DNA from: Acaudatibacter sp035532115
Lineage (GTDB): Bacteria; Pseudomonadota; Alphaproteobacteria; Caulobacterales; Caulobacteraceae
Reading direction: 5' to 3'
NCBI GenBank assembly: GCA_035532115.1
Contig: DATKRO010000018.1
Span: 1-48,376, forward strand
DNA length: 48,376 nucleotides
Every line of letters starts with the position of its first letter. Within the stretch, counting starts at the first letter, position 1. Below the pieces are notes generated by a model. That model had not been told where the DNA came from. It saw only the letters and a list, made by a program, of their open reading frames with translations, and did no database searches. The translations under genes were made by a program, and so were the position numbers. Positions 44,697 through 48,376 of this stretch are shown one piece after another.

Positions 44697-45632
44697 TCAG
44701 CCGACGCTCGCCTCGAGATCGCGCAGCAGCCCGGGCCGCCCCCCATGGCCGTCGCCCTGCCGCGTCAGCCACGACCACATGATCAGCCGATGATAGAGGG
44801 TGTGGAGCCACAGCGCCCCCTGCGGGTCCGGATGATCGATGGCGCCGTAGCCCGCCAGCAGCGGCGCCTGAATGCGCGGATCTTCATGGGTGCAACAGAA
44901 CAGCGCCTTGGCGAGGTCGAAGAGCGGGTCGGCGGCGCGGGCGTTGCCGAAGTCCACGAGGCCGGTGAGGGCGAGCGCGCCGGATGCGTCCCGCGCCGCC
45001 AGCAGATTGCCTGGCTGGAAGTCGTCGTGCGCGAAGACCGGGCCGGCGCTCGCGGCCGCCAGCGGCAGGCGCGGTCGCAGCGCACGCTCGAGCCGCCGCG
45101 CCAGCGCCGCATCGCCGCCGTGCGCCGCGAACTGCCGGAACGCATCCTCGAATGCCTCGTCCATGTAGTCAGCGTTGGTCACCTGGGGCGAAGCGACACC
45201 ATCGGCAAGCACATAGCCGTAGGCCGGCATCGGCAGGCCGTGCAGCCGTTTCAGCCACGCACCCATCTGGCGGTAGAGCCCCACGACGCCCGGTTCGGCC
45301 ATCATCGCGCGCACCGGCTGGCCGGCGAGCCAGGTCGTCAGGGCATACCGGTGCGGCAGCAGACGGCGGCTCTCGTCCAGCCGCAGCCAGCGCGGCGTCG
45401 GCAGATCGACGCCTTCGGCGAGCCAGCCGGCGACCAGCGCCTCCTTGGCGGGCGCCCACTGCGGCTCGTCGCGGTAGATCTTCACGACGATCGGATCGGC
45501 GCCGCGAGCAAGATCGATGCGGTAGACCTCGGTGCTTCCGCCGTGCAGCCGGCGGACCGCCTGCGGCCGAAGCGATCCGTCCAGCGCGGCGACAATCGAC
45601 CGCGCCGTGCCGAGGTCGAGATCGAACGTCAT
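44697..45632 (-). CDS. APH-fold phosphotransferase
   Basis: A 311-residue kinase-fold protein. The ATG at 45632 (MTFDLDLGTARSIVAALDGS) is chosen over one 27 codons earlier. RRLHGGSTEVYRI and PIVVKIYRD carry the nucleotide-binding strand and Lys, VFAHDDFQPGNLLA the catalytic Asp-Asn loop, and GLVDFGNARAADPLFDLAKA the metal-binding Asp. The catalytic set is complete. The substrate is unknown; it is not closely similar to the two other APH-fold proteins in the window. It converges on the esterase gene with a 6-base gap. Confidence 0.85.
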   Translation of the reverse strand: MTFDLDLGTARSIVAALDGSLRPQAVRRLHGGSTEVYRIDLARGADPIVVKIYRDEPQWAPAKEALVAGWLAEGVDLPTPRWLRLDESRRLLPHRYALTTWLAGQPVRAMMAEPGVVGLYRQMGAWLKRLHGLPMPAYGYVLADGVASPQVTNADYMDEAFEDAFRQFAAHGGDAALARRLERALRPRLPLAAASAGPVFAHDDFQPGNLLAARDASGALALTGLVDFGNARAADPLFDLAKALFCCTHEDPRIQAPLLAGYGAIDHPDPQGALWLHTLYHRLIMWSWLTRQGDGHGGRPGLLRDLEASVG

Positions 45633-45798
45633 CCGGCGAATGGGCTTTCCGTTCTGCACGCGCCGAGCATCCCGCATGCGCGCCGCGACCGCACAACTAC
45701 GGCAGAGCTTCAAGCACGGCGGTTAGGTCACTGAATCGCCACATACTCTATTAATGTTCTATTTTTGTTCTTGATCCGGCCCGCGGCATATGGTCGTA

Positions 45799-45807
45799 TG
45801 TGGATAA
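45799..45807 (-). promoter_or_regulatory. Perfect DnaA-box sequence upstream of comM
   Basis: TGTGGATAA at 45799-45807 is the exact reverse complement of the consensus DnaA box TTATCCACA. It lies 26 bases upstream of the proposed comM start, in an AT-richer stretch (45733-45810) likely to hold the comM promoter. A single 9-mer may occur by chance; DnaA can also act as a transcription factor. Confidence 0.35.
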
Positions 45808-45832
45808 GTCGGTGGGCAATGAGGGGCATCGG

Positions 45833-46474
45833 GTGGCGGGGCGCGTGACCACGGTGGCGTTCGAGGGAGTCGAGGCTCGCCGCGTCGAGGTCGAGGTCCA
45901 GCTGACCGGCGGGACGGTGGCCTTCGCCGTGGTCGGCCTGCCGGACAAGGCCGTGGCCGAAAGCAAGGAGCGGGTGCGGGCCGCCTTCGCCGGCCTGGGG
46001 CTCGCCCTGCCCGGCAGGCGCATCGTCGCCAACCTCTCGCCCGCGGATCTGCCCAAGGAGGGCAGCCACTACGACCTGCCGATTGCGCTCGCCCTGATGC
46101 TGGTGATGGGCATTCTGCCCGCCGACGCCCTCGACGAATGGGCGGCGATCGGCGAACTCAATCTCGACGGCCAGATCGCCCCGGTGGCCGGCGCCCTGCC
46201 CGCGGCGATGGCGGCGGGCGCCTGGGGCCTCGGCCTCATCTGCCCCGAAGCCTGCGGGCCGGAGGCGGCCTGGGCGGGCGAGACCCAGGTGCTGGCGCCG
46301 CGCTCGCTGATCGCCATCGTCAACCACTTCCGCGGAACCCAGGTGATGGGCCAGCCGAAGCCCGGCCCGATGCTCGACGGCGCGCGCGTGCCCGACCTGA
46401 AGGACGTCAAGGGCCAGGAACAGGCCAAGCGCGCCCTGGAGATCGCCGCGGCCGGCGGCCACAACCTCCTCTAG
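45833..46474 (+). pseudogene. comM: ComM/YifB-type AAA+ helicase, truncated after N-terminal domain
   Basis: Only the first 213 of roughly 510 residues of ComM remain. The GTG at 45833 has GAGGGG six bases upstream and gives MAGRVTTVAFEGVEARRVEV, the standard ComM start. ChlI-like domain sequence follows: FAVVGLPDKAVAESKERVRA, VANLSPADLPKEGSHYDLPI and DLKDVKGQEQAKRALEIAAA. The frame ends GGHNLL followed by TAG, precisely where intact proteins continue into the Walker A motif. The AAA+ motor and C-terminal domain are missing, replaced by an integrative element. ComM promotes branch migration in natural transformation; this copy cannot hydrolyse ATP unless the element excises. Confidence 0.88.
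46458..46474. other. Probable left attachment junction of integrative element in comM
   Basis: The comM reading matches its family through GGCGGCCACAACCTCCT and then diverges into the element with an immediate TAG. The crossover therefore lies in or next to this segment, which encodes the strongly conserved GGHNLL. The right junction is outside the window, so the core repeat cannot be delimited here. Confidence 0.6.
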
Positions 46475-46594
46475 GTAAGGTTCAGTCGTTATCAGCAGCC
46501 TTTGCCGTTATTGGTGTGCCCGGTCCTCGCTCTGACTCCTAATCCACAGTGTTACTGAGGTTTATACCCCGCAGGACGATTTATGGGCGTTCCG

Positions 46595-46669
46595 TGTGGG
46601 GATGCGGTGGGGCGAAAAAGTTCCCTTCAGTCCAGCTCTGTGCTATACATTCCCCACCAATTCCCCACC
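46595..46669. repeat. Clustered CCCCAC motifs before the integrase (possible arm sites)
   Basis: Two inverted copies (GTGGGG at 46596-46601, GGTGGGG at 46606-46612) and two direct copies in an 11-base tandem (ATTCCCCACCA at 46649-46659, ATTCCCCACC at 46660-46669) lie within 75 bases upstream of the integrase gene. Grouped, oriented short repeats at the integrase-proximal end are what arm-type binding sites look like. This role is inferred. Confidence 0.45.
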
Positions 46670-46694
46670 GAGATTTCGGCTCAGAGCGTAGAAA

Positions 46695-47981
46695 ATGGCG
46701 GAAACGAAACGGCCAATCGGTCGCCCCAGGCGATACGCCAAGTTCGAGGAATTCGAGGCGTCGCTTCCGAAGCTGATGACCAAGCGCCCGGCTTATTGCG
46801 ATGGCGTCGGCATCTTCAACGGGGCGACCAGCGCAACGGTTTGGCTCAAGGTCAGGTTGCCGCGCGGCGGGGTCTATAGGGGCCGCTCGATACCAGCCGG
46901 CGGGGCGGTTGAGCACAAGCTTGGCAAGCGAACGTCATGGGACTGGCCCCAACTGATCGCCGAGCGAGATCGCCTACAAGGGCTTGCGGACCGTGGGGAG
47001 CCGTTGGAGGTGGCGGAGGTCGAGACGTTCGCCAAGTACGCCGCAGCTTGGCTTGAGCGGAAAAAGCCCGTCCTGAAGGGCTACTGGGTCGCTCATGGCC
47101 ATGTCGTCTCGGCGCTCAATCCGACCTTTGGCAAGAAGGCCTTGAACATCATCACCGTAGCGGACGTGAACCGCTGGATCGGACAACAGAGCGGCAAGCT
47201 AAAGCCGGGCACGGTCCAACGGCGATTGAGCACCTTCAACGCCATAGTGAATGACGCGGTCCGCAGCGGGATCATTGATCGGAACCCTAGCCAAAGGGCC
47301 GACAGGATCAAAGGGATCGAGCCAAGGCAGCGTTTCGTGACCACCGAAGAATGGCAGGTCATCCTGGACACCGCGGATAAGATCGAGCGGGAGCATGCGG
47401 TGGAGAAGGAACGCCGACCCGGCCGGATCGTGGGGTGGCTGCGCCACTACGTCGTTTGGGCCTTGGAGTCCGGCATGCGGCGGGCGGAAATTCACAACCT
47501 CACCTGGGAGCGGATACGGAGGGTCGATGACGAAACGACGGTAGTCGAAGTCGTGAACACCAAGACCGGCAAACCCCGTTTCGTCACATGCACGGATGAG
47601 ATGGTCGATATCCTCGCGTCCCTCCGGAAGTTGGACCGGGCAGAAGGCGACAACCGCTTGTTTCCGGTGTCGCTGTCCACGCTCAAGAGGTCCCTGACGG
47701 CCTTGTGGAAGGCGACCGGCCTCCGAGACGTTCGGTTGCACGACCTACGCCGGACGCACGCTACGATCCTCATTCAGCACCGTATCGATCCCAGGACGGT
47801 GGCAGGCAGGCTCGGCCACTCCGGGACCACCATGCTAGCGAGGCACTATGCCGTTGATCTCGGGGACATAGAGGCGGCCAGGACGTTCAGCGCCCGACTT
47901 GCCAAGGCCGAGAGTGGCAAGAAGGTAGAGGGAGCGGTCGACGCCAATGGAGAGCATGCGACGGCTGGTGCTCCCGGATAA
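46695..47981 (+). CDS. int: Tyrosine recombinase/integrase
   Basis: A 428-residue site-specific recombinase. The N-terminal part (about 1-130) is an arm-binding region. A SAM-like core-binding domain follows (YAAAWLERKKPVLKGYWVAH to RLSTFNAIVNDAVRSGII). The catalytic domain shows Arg I in ALESGMRRAEIHNLTW, the Lys in the beta hairpin NTKTGKPRFV, HxxR in LHDLRRTHATILI, and LGHSGTTMLARHYAV with the second His and nucleophile Tyr. All catalytic residues are present, so it is probably active. The ATG is weakly supported by a ribosome site. It starts 220 bases inside the element and likely recombines at comM. Confidence 0.95.
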   Translation: MAETKRPIGRPRRYAKFEEFEASLPKLMTKRPAYCDGVGIFNGATSATVWLKVRLPRGGVYRGRSIPAGGAVEHKLGKRTSWDWPQLIAERDRLQGLADRGEPLEVAEVETFAKYAAAWLERKKPVLKGYWVAHGHVVSALNPTFGKKALNIITVADVNRWIGQQSGKLKPGTVQRRLSTFNAIVNDAVRSGIIDRNPSQRADRIKGIEPRQRFVTTEEWQVILDTADKIEREHAVEKERRPGRIVGWLRHYVVWALESGMRRAEIHNLTWERIRRVDDETTVVEVVNTKTGKPRFVTCTDEMVDILASLRKLDRAEGDNRLFPVSLSTLKRSLTALWKATGLRDVRLHDLRRTHATILIQHRIDPRTVAGRLGHSGTTMLARHYAVDLGDIEAARTFSARLAKAESGKKVEGAVDANGEHATAGAPG

Positions 47982-48257
47982 CAGCTATAACAACAAAAAC
48001 TGTCAGGTCCGTGTGAGGTCTTTTGTCGGGTCCGGCGAAGCGGGCGTGATAGTCAGTCCCTCTGTCCGGGGCGATGGGTTAGGGGCGAGCTAGGGTCGAG
48101 CCGAACGCCTTGACCTTAGCCAGACTGGGGCGTCATATTCCGCCTACGGCGTTACCCTCGTTTTTCTTGCCCACGCCGGGGCTCCTTTCACTTCCCAAAA
48201 TCACAGCGGAAAGCCGGCCGAAGTCTCCTTCGCGCCGGGACGAAAGGAGTACGACCG

Positions 48258-48376
48258 ATGGAACCTGCGTTCTATACGGACAGGGACGTTGCTCGGCGTT
48301 TGAATGTCTCCCCAGAGTGGGTGCGCCGGCAGCGCTTTAACCGGGCGCACGGCCTGGACCATATCTTCGACTTGGT
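48258..48376 (+). CDS. Excisionase/AlpA-like helix-turn-helix protein, N-terminal part
   Basis: A gene cut by the right edge; 39 complete codons are visible. AAAGGAGT lies just before the ATG at 48258. The sequence MEPAFYTDRDVARRLNVSPE followed by WVRRQRFNRAHGLDHIFDL has the winged-helix pattern of excisionase and AlpA-type proteins (xTxxDVAxxLxVSxxWVRR). Its position after the integrase fits a recombination directionality factor or a replication/regulatory HTH protein of the element. Confidence 0.7.
   Translation, partial: MEPAFYTDRDVARRLNVSPEWVRRQRFNRAHGLDHIFDL

Larger units (their letters stand above)
46475..48376. mobile_element. Integrative element inserted in comM (left part)
   Basis: From the comM break onward the sequence has lower GC and different codon use from the core genes. 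It contains a tyrosine integrase directed away from comM, a 276-base gap (47982-48257) without recognised features, and an excisionase-like HTH gene cut by the window edge. The layout attL-int-xis is typical of an integrative element or prophage-derived island. Its cargo and right end are not visible. Confidence 0.75.

Noticed and set aside
47492..47506. CACAACCTCACC inside the integrase as a second copy of the comM core site
   Set aside because: It matches only part of the comM segment, lies within coding sequence, and is best seen as coincidence.
48110..48340. 76-residue frame overlapping the excisionase-like gene
   Set aside because: It overlaps a better gene with a strong ribosome site and HTH pattern, and contains no recognisable motif.

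Overview
The window is GC-rich, gene-dense bacterial chromosome that reads as an alphaproteobacterium. The best guess is Caulobacterales or a close relative. The support is codon and base composition, an LPS-making Gram-negative envelope (waaA, lpxK, autotransporter, outer-membrane porin), and the block hrcA-grpE / dnaN-recF-gyrB / rph / rdgB-hemW-rsmI-yraN / gshB / comM with no dnaA beside dnaN. The order-level assignment is inference from gene order, not from a marker tree.

Layout. 1-4.8 kb: end of waaA and lpxK (lipid A/Kdo), then two APH-fold kinases and purD on the minus strand. 4.9-12 kb: a large autotransporter, an unknown protein, then efp (minus) divergent from epmA and epmB, a complete EF-P beta-lysylation set. 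11.8-21.3 kb: accessory metabolism and envelope genes (DUF169, methyltransferase, MFS carrier, D-aminoacylase-like amidohydrolase, zinc-ribbon protein, ChbG/HpnK deacetylase, YgjP-type metalloprotease, class A PBP). 21.4-23.8 kb: a less GC-rich patch with a collapsed toxin-antitoxin locus and a two-gene operon for a Tat-exported high-potential iron-sulfur protein (HiPIP) and a monoheme cytochrome-porin fusion resembling Cyc2. 23.8-32.4 kb: recQ, gyrB, recF, dnaN, grpE, hrcA. 32.4-38.7 kb: rph, GFA protein, a secreted double aspartic-protease/TPR protein, GST, a DUF2975/XRE pair with a previously unlisted 36-residue membrane peptide upstream, and an HWE/HisKA_2-type sensor kinase. 38.8-45.6 kb: a tightly packed plus-strand run rdgB-hemW-rsmI-yraN-sirB1-like, then gshB, an esterase and a third APH-fold kinase. 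45.8-48.4 kb: comM cut off immediately before its Walker A motif by an integrative element carrying a tyrosine integrase and an excisionase-like HTH gene that runs off the window.

The most interesting candidate system is the HiPIP plus cytochrome-porin operon (21780-23447). A c-type heme peptide at the mouth of an outer-membrane barrel and a soluble periplasmic HiPIP form a minimal route for moving electrons between the cell exterior and the periplasm, as proposed for Fe(II) oxidation by Cyc2. Its substrate and direction here are unknown. A 22-bp tandem repeat sits upstream of the operon. Other points worth checking are the comM-targeting element, a probable CTG start on rsmI, the antitoxin-PIN fusion remnant, the 36-residue peptide, and a module resembling those of phage structural proteins inside the autotransporter passenger.

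No rRNA, tRNA or CRISPR array was recognised by eye.
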